The notes beneath the pieces are model-generated. The model saw only the letters and a list, made by a program, of their open reading frames with translations, had not been told where the DNA came from and ran no database searches. Position numbers and translations under genes: made by a program. DNA of 59,372 nucleotides from Romboutsia weinsteinii (GTDB lineage Bacteria > Bacillota > Clostridia > Peptostreptococcales > Peptostreptococcaceae). Positions within the stretch are counted from its first letter, which is position 1, and each line of letters starts with the position of its first letter. The DNA lies in the NCBI RefSeq assembly GCF_002250835.2, contig NZ_NOJY02000020.1:1-59372 (forward strand), read 5' to 3'. This document shows, one piece after another, positions 52,960-59,319 of the stretch.

Positions 52960-53382
52960 ATGAAATTACTACCAAAGATTATTGTATCAATTTTAATATT
53001 AGGTATAGGTGTGGGTATAGGTACTTTTGTATCTAATAAACCTAATACTAATGAGCCTACTAAAGAAGTTGCTCAAGAACAAGAATTTACACCTAGCGAA
53101 GTAATGGAAAGCCAAAGACAAGCAAAAGCAAAAAGGGAAGAAGTTGCTGGTGTACCTTATTATAGCAATCAAGAATATTATGATGCTTTTATAGGTATGA
53201 ATGTAAATGACTTAATATACGAACTTGAACAAGGTACATACCAACTTGTAAAAGGTGAAATAGGGGTTACGGAAAGCCTAACATATGAAGAAGGAAACGG
53301 AAACCAAGTTATAATTGATTATGAGGTTGACACTAAAACAATAGACAATGTTAATCTGAAAGAGGTTCAAGGGGACAAATAA
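52960..53382 (+). CDS. Small membrane-anchored extracellular protein
   Basis: 140 aa, one of two plus-strand genes in the element. SD AAAAGGGG about 10 nt upstream. An N-terminal helix (I-I-V-S-I-L-I-L-G-I-G-V-G-I-G-T-F-V-S) followed by N-K-P-N-T-N-E-P-T, a probable uncleaved anchor, then a helix rich in Glu/Gln/Lys and a compact acidic C-terminal domain (Y-Y-D-A-F-I-G-M-N-V-N-D-L-I-Y-E-L-E). No family recognised. A surface role such as superinfection exclusion would suit an element-encoded membrane protein, but this is speculation. Confidence 0.6.
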   Translation: MKLLPKIIVSILILGIGVGIGTFVSNKPNTNEPTKEVAQEQEFTPSEVMESQRQAKAKREEVAGVPYYSNQEYYDAFIGMNVNDLIYELEQGTYQLVKGEIGVTESLTYEEGNGNQVIIDYEVDTKTIDNVNLKEVQGDK

Positions 53383-53397
53383 CGTTCCTCTTTTTTA
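53370..53397 (+). terminator. Intrinsic terminator of the 140-aa gene
   Basis: AGGGGA pairs with TCCTCT, followed by TTTTTT, overlapping the stop codon. Confidence 0.6.
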
Positions 53398-53477
53398 TCT
53401 AAAATAGTTTGTTTGATTTAGATAATCTATAAATTTCATGTGTAACTTATTTTAATAAATTGCAATATATAGGTATA

Positions 53478-53516
53478 AAAAAAAGAGTTATACGGTAAAT
53501 TGCCGTATAACCCATT
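53478..53516 (-). terminator. Intrinsic terminator of the Abi_C gene
   Basis: GGTTATACGGC/GCCGTATAACTC type stem (GTTATACGG with CCGTATAAC around CAATTTA), followed by TTTTTTTT on the minus strand. Between it and the Abi stop lies a 23-codon reading frame (53545-53616) without an SD. Confidence 0.82.
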
Positions 53517-53633
53517 CCTAAACTAAAAGTTTACCAATACTATACTATTTTGCTTTAGTTACAGTCTTTAATATTCTGATAGCTTGTTTGTTTCTTATTG
53601 CGTTGTCTAATTGCATATCAACAAATATTCCGA

Positions 53634-54428
53634 CTATTTATCTATTTTTTTCTCAACTGCATCTATAAATGATTTCACTGCTATTACACTATTGAATATA
53701 AATACACTTTCATCATAATTCAATACATCATTATCATGTGCTAATGTCTTGTTATTCCTTACAAAACTAAGGTCGTCTAAAATCTTTATATTAGATTTTA
53801 ATATTCTTATAGTCATTTTTGTTTCTATTAAATTGCCATGCTCTATAAATTTAGCATACTTCCCAAATAAATTATGAAGTGGTTCATTATCTAAAAATGG
53901 TATGCTATGTTTATTACACAGTTTTCTCATAAACTTCATCATATATGTATGTAATCTATCTAAAGCACCATCTGCTTGACCATTATCTATACTTATTTTA
54001 ATTTGGCTAACTAATAATGTAAAATCTTCTTCTCCAGTTTCTAATGCTTCTACATCTACTGAATTTTCATTTAATTTATCAATTGCCATTTTACACTTTT
54101 TATATGTTCTAAGTTTCGCTCTATCTTCAATTCCCTCGATATCATCTACACCATTTCTTCTTAATTGGATTTCTACCCACTCTTCAAGAAGTTTATCTAA
54201 TACTTTTGCAACTATATGATTATCTTCTATATCTATAAATGCTCTTAACCTTTTAGCTTTAGATGTCCCAATAACATGATATTTACTATCATCAATATCT
54301 ATATTTACATTTTGATATATAAATTGCCTAAATCTATTATCACTAAATCTATTTCCTAATACATATCCACTACCCATATCAAATAAATCTTCAAACTGCA
54401 TCTGCTCCAACGATTGTAAATCTGACAT
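53634..54428 (-). CDS. Abortive-infection-type protein (Abi_C domain)
   Basis: 264 aa, SD AAGGGGATGG 4-7 nt upstream. The last 100 residues resemble the Abi_C family (PF14355): L-D-R-L-H-T-Y-M-M-K-F-M-R-K-L-C, then F-V-R-N-N-K-T-L-A-H-D (R224-x6-H231) and S-V-F-I-F-N-S-V-I-A-V-K-S-F-I-D. The domain occurs at the C terminus of phage-resistance Abi proteins and has the HEPN arrangement. The N-terminal 150 residues are unassigned and would hold the trigger-sensing part. Its intact frame and own terminator suggest an expressed cargo gene. Confidence 0.65.
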   Translation of the reverse strand: MSDLQSLEQMQFEDLFDMGSGYVLGNRFSDNRFRQFIYQNVNIDIDDSKYHVIGTSKAKRLRAFIDIEDNHIVAKVLDKLLEEWVEIQLRRNGVDDIEGIEDRAKLRTYKKCKMAIDKLNENSVDVEALETGEEDFTLLVSQIKISIDNGQADGALDRLHTYMMKFMRKLCNKHSIPFLDNEPLHNLFGKYAKFIEHGNLIETKMTIRILKSNIKILDDLSFVRNNKTLAHDNDVLNYDESVFIFNSVIAVKSFIDAVEKKIDK

Positions 54429-54904
54429 AATCCATCCCCTTAAGTATTATATTTATCTTTTTCTACATTATACCACATATCTCTAACCTCTCGAATGACC
54501 GTATAAACCTTTTCAATAGTTCTTTAATATATTTAATACCTATAATACTAATACAACCAATATAAGAGATACCAGTTGTAGTGGAACATGAAATAAGGGT
54601 ATCTATCTGTGTATGCTTCATATCCAATCTTCCCTTAGTAACAAGACTTCGCTATGCCACTAAGGAATATCTATCCAAGCACTTCACAAGTTCCGTTACT
54701 TGAATATCTATTAATAAAAATCTTTTTTCTTTTTCATAAATTAATAAATGAATTGGAAAAGTTCCTTTAGGTACTTTTAGGGATGATAAAAAGGGGTTAG
54801 GTTTGGAAGGGGATATTAAGAAGGGGGCTTCGTTCATCGTTGCCCACCCCCTTCTTATTTTCCCAATCCAATAGTATTTAGTAAAGGTTCGTATCTGATT
54901 AAAA
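54429..54904. other. Hairpin-rich noncoding region, candidate origin or packaging site
   Basis: No believable gene (a 61-codon frame at 54652-54837 lacks an SD). Visible structure: AGATACC/GGTATCT (54567-54604), TTCCCTTAGT/ACTAAGGAA (54630-54667), a direct repeat GAATATCTAT at 54665 and 54702, and a perfect 11-bp stem TAAGAAGGGGG/CCCCCTTCTTA (54817-54857) flanked by a G-rich top strand. It adjoins the helicase gene. SaPI-type replication origins lie next to their helicase genes; origin, cos/pac or small RNA are all possible. Confidence 0.5.
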
Positions 54905-54905
54905 A

Positions 54906-54966
54906 GTAAAACTCTGACATTTTGGAAGTTAGGCAGATACCCAACTTCTATTTTGTCAGAGTTTTA
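54906..54966 (-). terminator. Extended terminator of the helicase gene
   Basis: AAAACTCTGACA pairs with TGTCAGAGTTTT (12 bp) with an inner stem AGAAGTT/AACTTC, followed by ACTTTTTAA on the minus strand. It sits directly after the stop codon. Confidence 0.85.
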
Positions 54967-54968
54967 TA

Positions 54969-56336
54969 TTACTTTTCTATAATTTTATCAAATCTTTGTT
55001 GCTTACCATTAATCTTATCTCTACCACTTAGTATTAAGAATTTATCATTTTCTAATATTAAATTCTTAATACTTGACCACTTTAATTGCTTTCCATCCTT
55101 ATTTACCAAATCATAATGTTGCACTAGCTTGTCCTTATCCTCTTTAATTAATGGTCTGTTTAAGAATTCACTCGGTATTGATGTTACTTTAGACTTCTTA
55201 CTATTGTCTTTGTGGAATAGTAATTTTATATCATGTCTTATTCTACCTGTAACTTGAATTATTGTGTCCTTGTCGGTACTATTAACAAGAACTGTAAATG
55301 TCTTATGTAATGAAGTATCTTCCATATTTTCTAAGTTCCAACCTGTTTGGTAAGCATCATTTATTATTAACACATCGTATAGGTCTAATAATAAATTCTT
55401 ATTTATAAGATTATCCCTCACTATTAATTGCTCTTTGCTCATTGGCTCATTGGCATTTGTTGACCATAGTACAATAGTTTCAAATCCCATTTCTTTAAAT
55501 TGTACTTCTATTTCCTTGCAACTTTTTATAGTTTGAGAATATACAAGTATATTTCCGAAATCCTTATGCTTCTTGTCTTTAAAGAACCTAAATGTATTTT
55601 TAATATTATCAAATGGGATAGTTTTATCTATACTATAACCTCTTAGCTGATACCCTTCTAGTACATCATATAGGTAATTTGAATAAGGTTTATGCTCCAT
55701 TATCCTATTAGGTGTAGCCGTCATTAGTACAAAATCCGTATCATATTCGTCTATAAACCTTGTCAAGTTGTGTGCTAGGTAAGAACATCCACTAAGTAGT
55801 TCAGAAGCCCTTCTAACTTCTTCATCCTTGGCATATTTGAAATTTTTAGTCAATACATCACTATCCATATCTGAATACTTTAACAAGTTATGTGCTTCGT
55901 CTATAACTATTAAATCTATATGTTCAAGTATTGAGTTATCTCTTTTTACTAAATGACCAAACCTATGATAACTCATACATCTTATTTTAGCTTGTTCCTC
56001 TCTCAAGTCTAAGTATATGTCTAAGTCATTTACCCAATCTTTGTCATATATCTTCATCATTGAGCCGTACTCTTGTACCATGCTATCCTCTAGCATATTT
56101 GTATCAACTAAGTATAATATCCTTTTCATTTCTATGTATTTATCCTGTTGTGATAATTCATTGAAGAAGTAAGTTGTCTTACCACATCCACAAGGAGCAT
56201 TCACCAAGTTTACTTTGCCCTTCTTTATCTTGTAGCCATTTGCTCTAGCTACTTTTGTTAAAAACTCTCTGTCTTGCATATCTATATAGCCTACCTTTCC
56301 ATCTTTATAATTTAATAATATTTGTTCATTGTTCAT
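54969..56336 (-). CDS. Phage-type SF2 DEAD/DEAH helicase
   Basis: 455 aa from the ATG at 56336 (GGAGG about 11 nt upstream; the frame opens at a GTG within the SD at 56348). Motif I N-A-P-C-G-C-G-K-T-T-Y (about 45), motif II V-I-D-E-A-H-N (about 148), motif III L-M-T-A-T-P-N (about 205), motif V/VI T-G-W-N-L and Q-V-T-G-R-I-R-H-D (about 365). Similar stand-alone helicases occur in phages and in mobile elements of Firmicutes, where they take part in replication. No primase domain is fused. The noncoding hairpin region follows directly, so this is the best replication-gene candidate of the element. Confidence 0.8.
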   Translation of the reverse strand: MNNEQILLNYKDGKVGYIDMQDREFLTKVARANGYKIKKGKVNLVNAPCGCGKTTYFFNELSQQDKYIEMKRILYLVDTNMLEDSMVQEYGSMMKIYDKDWVNDLDIYLDLREEQAKIRCMSYHRFGHLVKRDNSILEHIDLIVIDEAHNLLKYSDMDSDVLTKNFKYAKDEEVRRASELLSGCSYLAHNLTRFIDEYDTDFVLMTATPNRIMEHKPYSNYLYDVLEGYQLRGYSIDKTIPFDNIKNTFRFFKDKKHKDFGNILVYSQTIKSCKEIEVQFKEMGFETIVLWSTNANEPMSKEQLIVRDNLINKNLLLDLYDVLIINDAYQTGWNLENMEDTSLHKTFTVLVNSTDKDTIIQVTGRIRHDIKLLFHKDNSKKSKVTSIPSEFLNRPLIKEDKDKLVQHYDLVNKDGKQLKWSSIKNLILENDKFLILSGRDKINGKQQRFDKIIEK

Positions 56337-56529
56337 ATTGGTTCGCACCTCCGATTTTTTCTCTATACTATTATTATATATAGACTGACGATTTTTGTAA
56401 CATTTTTCTGATTATTACTGGGTTTGAGGGTTCTATGTGGAACAATTTATCATTTGAATTTAAGTGTATTGTTTTAGTAAGTGTATACTATAATATAAGT
56501 ATATTTATTTTGAAAATTAGGGGGTTTTT

Positions 56530-56859
56530 ATGAAGGAAATAATTGATTTAATAACTAAATCTGCGATATCGATAGGGGATGACTTAGGCAAAGGATATGA
56601 TAAATTTAAAAAGGGAAATCATGTAAGGAAAATCAAGGATAAAATAATTTGGCATGAAAAAGAAATTCTTAAAAGAAAAGGTGAAATTACAAGAAGGGAA
56701 CAAGAATTAAAAAAATCTACTGATGAAAGTAGAATTAAATATTTGAAAGAAAGGCTAGATTATCTTTATGAAAAATTAGAATATAGCGAAACTAGATTAA
56801 AAACTTACAATGATACACTTGATAGCATTATAGAGAAATCTAAAGAACGTAATAAATAA
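56530..56859 (+). CDS. Small coiled-coil protein
   Basis: 109 aa, GGGGG 5-6 nt before ATG. From residue 30 it is one long charged helix with heptads (I-K-D-K-I-I-W-H-E-K-E-I-L-K-R-K-G-E-I; R-I-K-Y-L-K-E-R-L-D-Y-L-Y-E-K-L-E). No signal, no Cys. Possible promoter TTGTTT...TAATAT upstream. It is divergent from the helicase gene and lies between it and the 218-aa gene. Function unknown; a structural or anti-host regulator is possible. Confidence 0.55.
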   Translation: MKEIIDLITKSAISIGDDLGKGYDKFKKGNHVRKIKDKIIWHEKEILKRKGEITRREQELKKSTDESRIKYLKERLDYLYEKLEYSETRLKTYNDTLDSIIEKSKERNK

Positions 56860-56882
56860 TTGAAAAATGTTTATAATTACAT

Positions 56883-56921
56883 CGGTGGGTTAGTTGCTTA
56901 AAGATTAACTCACCTTTTTAT
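56883..56921 (+). terminator. Intrinsic terminator of the coiled-coil gene
   Basis: GGTGGGTTAGTT pairs with GATTAACTCACC (one mismatch-tolerant stem), followed by TTTTTATT. Confidence 0.82.
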
Positions 56922-57091
56922 TAAGGACATATATTATCCCAATTTTTTTGTTTTATTAAGTGCTTCCCATTTTGGGAACTACCTAATAAGTTTACGAAAA
57001 TGACTTAAAAGTTTAGTATTATTATATTATAGAAGAAAATAGGTACATATTTTGTCATACAACTTAAAAAAATGTGAATTTTAAACAATAA

Positions 57092-57115
57092 AAAACACCC
57101 ACGTTAAGTGAGTGC
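57092..57115 (-). terminator. Intrinsic terminator of the 218-aa gene
   Basis: CACTCAC pairs with GTGGGTG around TTAAC, followed by TTTTTTATTG on the minus strand, just after the stop. Confidence 0.8.
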
Positions 57116-57120
57116 TTATG

Positions 57121-57777
57121 TTAGTTATTATTTTCTTGTTCTAATACTTTCATGATAAGTGGCATTATAGTTGTTGCTACTTTAACCCCTTTTGTACTTA
57201 CCCAATTGAAACACGCTTTCAGTTTTCTCCACTTTTGAGGTCTTGCTATATCTTCATTTCCAACTTCCTCAATTTCATTAATTTGTTCTATAATCTCTTG
57301 TACTTCTTCTTCACCTAATGCTTCATCTTCTTCAATTACTTTTCTAGCACTATCGAACATAGTTTTTAAGTCTACTGCATTAGTATTTGTGTTTGTGTTA
57401 GTATTTGTAGAGTTTCCACTTTCTTTAACATTACCAATTTCTCCACTTATATTTCCTATATTTTCAAACCTATTCGGGCTTTCATTATTAAGATTATTTT
57501 CAGATTGTAATGTAACTTTAGCTGACTTAGATTTTTCTATCTCTAGTTCATGTAATCTATCTTCTTTATAGACTTCTAAGCTTTCTTTTATTATGTGTAA
57601 CTCCTTAGCTCCAAATATACTTTTATTTCCCCTTATATATGCTATTGCTGTAATCTTCGGTGAATATAATTCTATCAGTAAGTCACCAACATTTTGCATT
57701 TCTTCTCTCTGATTATTTTTTAGTGCCATATCACATTGCACTATATGCCTTTCAAGTACTGAAACATTATTCGTCAT
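57121..57777 (-). CDS. Unknown element protein with Asn/Thr repeat linker
   Basis: 218 aa, SD AAAGGGAG 7 nt upstream. Residues 1-80: an N-terminal helical domain (V-L-E-R-H-I-V-Q-C-D-M-A-L-K; L-L-I-E-L-Y-S-P-K-I-T-A-I). Residues 110-130: linker with T-N-T-N-T-N-T-N. Residues 155-218: acidic helix then a conserved-looking end W-R-K-L-K-A-C-F-N-W-V-S-T-K-G-V-K-V-A-T-T-I-M-P-L-I. This last segment is reminiscent of AbiTii/effector-associated proteins, whose terminal W-x-x-L-x-x-x-L helices precede a hydrophobic end, but the resemblance is weak. Possibly a further immunity gene. Confidence 0.45.
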   Translation of the reverse strand: MTNNVSVLERHIVQCDMALKNNQREEMQNVGDLLIELYSPKITAIAYIRGNKSIFGAKELHIIKESLEVYKEDRLHELEIEKSKSAKVTLQSENNLNNESPNRFENIGNISGEIGNVKESGNSTNTNTNTNTNAVDLKTMFDSARKVIEEDEALGEEEVQEIIEQINEIEEVGNEDIARPQKWRKLKACFNWVSTKGVKVATTIMPLIMKVLEQENNN

Positions 57778-57837
57778 ATTATTTCTCCCTTTACATATAT
57801 TTTATATAGATACATTATATATTATTTTGAAGATAAA

Positions 57838-58062
57838 TGTAATAAAAGGACACACTCGCAAGTGCATCCTTTATTAGATATGATAATATTTCGTCTAAAA
57901 AAAGACGAAAATCTATTTATAATCAAATCCTTCAATCTTGGAGTTTAACCTAGAAGGATTAATAAGCTATGTAGAAGGGCTACCACACCCTTCTACTCAA
58001 ACAAAAAAATATACCTTAAAATGTACAAAAAATAATGATTGAGGACTACCACATCCTCAATT
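57838..58062 (-). ncRNA. Candidate small RNA of five consecutive hairpins
   Basis: Read on the minus strand: ATTGAGGA-loop-TCCTCAAT (58038-58061), GTAGAAGGG-loop-CCCTTCTAC (57971-57996), AATCCTTC/GAAGGATT (57926-57960), TTTCGTCT-TTTTTT-AGACGAAA (57889-57910) and a terminator-like AAAGGA/TCCTTT stem (57845-57872) ending in TTTTATTA. The first two hairpins have different stems but the same 8-nt loop, TGTGGTAG. No reading frame of note. An element regulator RNA is likely; strand is inferred from the terminator. Confidence 0.55.
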
Positions 58063-58147
58063 CTTAGTATAACTACTGATTTTAACAGCTACAAGACTTT
58101 TTTAGTAACAATAGGTTACAACTTTATCGATTGAATTTACATACAAT

Positions 58148-58306
58148 TTACATAAGTGAGTAACCAAAATATTTCATAAAGAACCAATCCCCAACTTTAA
58201 ACATTAACGGTAATATTATAAATAATGTTACTAATACTATTGCTATCATTTTCAATAACTCTATTGCTATATAATTTACCCCTCTTTTTAGTTTAACTTT
58301 ATCCAT
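58148..58306 (-). CDS. Small single-helix membrane protein
   Basis: 52 aa from the ATG at 58306 (GGGG 6 nt upstream); the frame opens at 58348 overlapping the previous gene. Basic N terminus (D-K-V-K-L-K-R-G), then a hydrophobic segment M-I-A-I-V-L-V-T-L-F-I-I-L-P-L-M-F. Size and helix resemble holin-like or antiholin proteins, or a TA toxin, but no identity is claimed. Third in an operon with the 78-aa membrane protein and the RHH protein. Confidence 0.5.
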   Translation of the reverse strand: MDKVKLKRGVNYIAIELLKMIAIVLVTLFIILPLMFKVGDWFFMKYFGYSLM

Positions 58307-58319
58307 TCTATTCCCCTTT

Positions 58320-58556
58320 CTAAATTTCTTGTGTTTTATATCCATCAACTTTTATACTTGGTCTTGCATCCCTAATAATACCGTCCTCACTACCCTCATA
58401 TTTATGGCTATATGGCATATTATCTATAAACGCTTTCGTTGACGGTCTATTCATCAGCTTATAATTCATATACATACTTGTTATCAATGCTCCAAGCAAA
58501 ATATATGGTATCAGCTCTTTTGCTAAATCTTTAGTCTTTCTTATCGCTAATCCCAT
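58320..58556 (-). CDS. Small membrane protein
   Basis: 78 aa, start codon directly after the RHH stop (TAAATG). One helix (I-P-Y-I-L-L-G-A-L-I-T-S-M-Y-M) near residues 15-30, then a hydrophilic C-terminal tail (M-P-Y-S-H-K-Y-E-G-S-E-D). Not recognised. Tight spacing with both neighbours suggests translational coupling. Confidence 0.55.
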   Translation of the reverse strand: MGLAIRKTKDLAKELIPYILLGALITSMYMNYKLMNRPSTKAFIDNMPYSHKYEGSEDGIIRDARPSIKVDGYKTQEI

Positions 58557-58712
58557 TTACCTCATACCTTCCTTCTTTAATTCTTTTATAAATACTTCCA
58601 TTACAAACTCTCTTAACTTTAATCCTTTTGATGATGCTAAAGTTTTTACGTCTATATGTAAACTTGTAGGTATTTGTATCGTCAATGGCTTTAACTTATC
58701 TTCTTTTTTCAT
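58557..58712 (-). CDS. Ribbon-helix-helix (Arc/ParG-like) small regulator
   Basis: 51 aa, AAGGAG 9 nt upstream of ATG. K-P-L-T-I-Q-I-P-T-S-L-H-I-D-V-K-T-L-A-S-S-K-G-L-K-L-R-E-F-V-M-E is the ribbon (L-T-I-Q-I-P) and the two helices (H-I-D-V-K-T-L-A, L-R-E-F-V-M-E-V-F-I) of an RHH protein. First of three overlapping or abutting genes, likely autoregulating the operon or serving as excisionase/partition factor. Confidence 0.7.
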   Translation of the reverse strand: MKKEDKLKPLTIQIPTSLHIDVKTLASSKGLKLREFVMEVFIKELKKEGMR

Positions 58713-58779
58713 TAGTAATTTCTCCTTTGCTTTTTTAATTTTATACTTTTATTATAAACCACTTCAAACCTAGTAATAC

Positions 58780-59295
58780 CAGCTACTTATCGACATTTGA
58801 TATCTAGTTTAAAGGTCTAAATTGTTTAACAATTCATCCAACTAATTTCTACAATTTATTTTTTATCCAAGTGCTTGTCCTACTCTAATATTTAAACTTG
58901 CACTTGATTACTTCGTGTATCTAACATATAATCCTAGGTAGAGTAAGTGAAGGAGAAATGGACATAGTTAGCCAAGGAAAACTGTGGCTAACCTCTATAA
59001 TCCCAGTATATCGTTTCGCTCGGATTACGGACTAGCACAGTTACATATCAACCTCAATGACTACTTTCTCCCCCAATAGTCGGTTCTTTAATATGTTGCA
59101 CAAAGAGAAACCACTTACCTACCTGTTGTTTATTGTAGCCCGTAGTTGCTACTCTAAGCCCTTCTATGTAGTGCTAGATACATATATATGCTTTGAGGGT
59201 TGGATACCTCACTATTTAGTCGGCATATTGCAATATGTATGTCTACACATCCCAATCGCACTAGGTCAAACATTCTTCCACTATAAAACCCTTTT
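58780..59295. ncRNA. Structured noncoding region beside attR, candidate large ornate RNA
   Basis: About 520 nt with no gene and visibly more G+C than its surroundings. Stems: CAAGTGC/GCACTTG (58868-58906), whose loop TACTCTA (58881-58887) can also pair with TAGAGTA (58939-58945), a pseudoknot; GTTAGCCA/TGGCTAAC (58967-58992); TAATCC/GGATTA (58998-59027); GTAGC/GCTAC (59135-59152); TATGTA/TACATA (59165-59184); palindrome CATATTGCAATATG (59224-59237). This resembles large structured phage/element RNAs (ROOL, GOLLD class) in size and setting; class and strand are inferred. An untranslated attachment/packaging region is an alternative. Confidence 0.55.
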
Positions 59296-59319
59296 GTGGG
59301 GTAACGACTGGTTCTTCTT
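59296..59319. other. attR junction with P arm
   Basis: Arm GTGGGGTAACGACT (59296-59309), eight nt (GGTTCTTC), then TT at 59318-59319, followed by feoB. Mirror image of attL. Confidence 0.85.

Larger units (their letters stand above)
42405..59319. mobile_element. 16,915-bp serine-integrase element in feoB, candidate phage satellite
   Basis: Left junction: feoB frame breaks after TT at 42403-42404. Right junction: feoB resumes after TT at 59318-59319 with T-L-E-L-P-P-Y-R-A-P-Q. Joining host halves gives P-S-T-F-T-L-E-L-P-P-Y-R in frame. Joining element ends gives attP GTGGGGTAACGACT-N8-TT-N8-AGTCATTAACCCAC with imperfect inverted 14-mers. Cargo: large serine integrase, tail/baseplate proteins, P27 small terminase, HNH protein, HTH regulators, HEPN/Abi genes, SF2 helicase, small membrane proteins and structured RNA regions. 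Nearly all genes are on the minus strand. No capsid, portal, large terminase, conjugation or plasmid replication genes are recognised. A remnant prophage is the main alternative. Confidence 0.92.

Noticed and set aside
53545..53616. 23-codon frame after the Abi_C gene
   Set aside because: Only a weak GGA 12 nt upstream; too short to judge.
54652..54837. 61-codon frame in the helicase-adjacent noncoding block
   Set aside because: No SD; it passes through hairpin arms that explain its existence.
57838..58062. Hairpin pair as a CRISPR array
   Set aside because: Only two units, with different stems and no constant repeat beyond the 8-nt loop; no cas genes.
58780..59295. 38-codon minus-strand frame M-F-D-L-V-R-L-G-C within the structured region
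   Set aside because: No SD, and its extent conflicts with the palindromic stems; structured RNA explains the region better.
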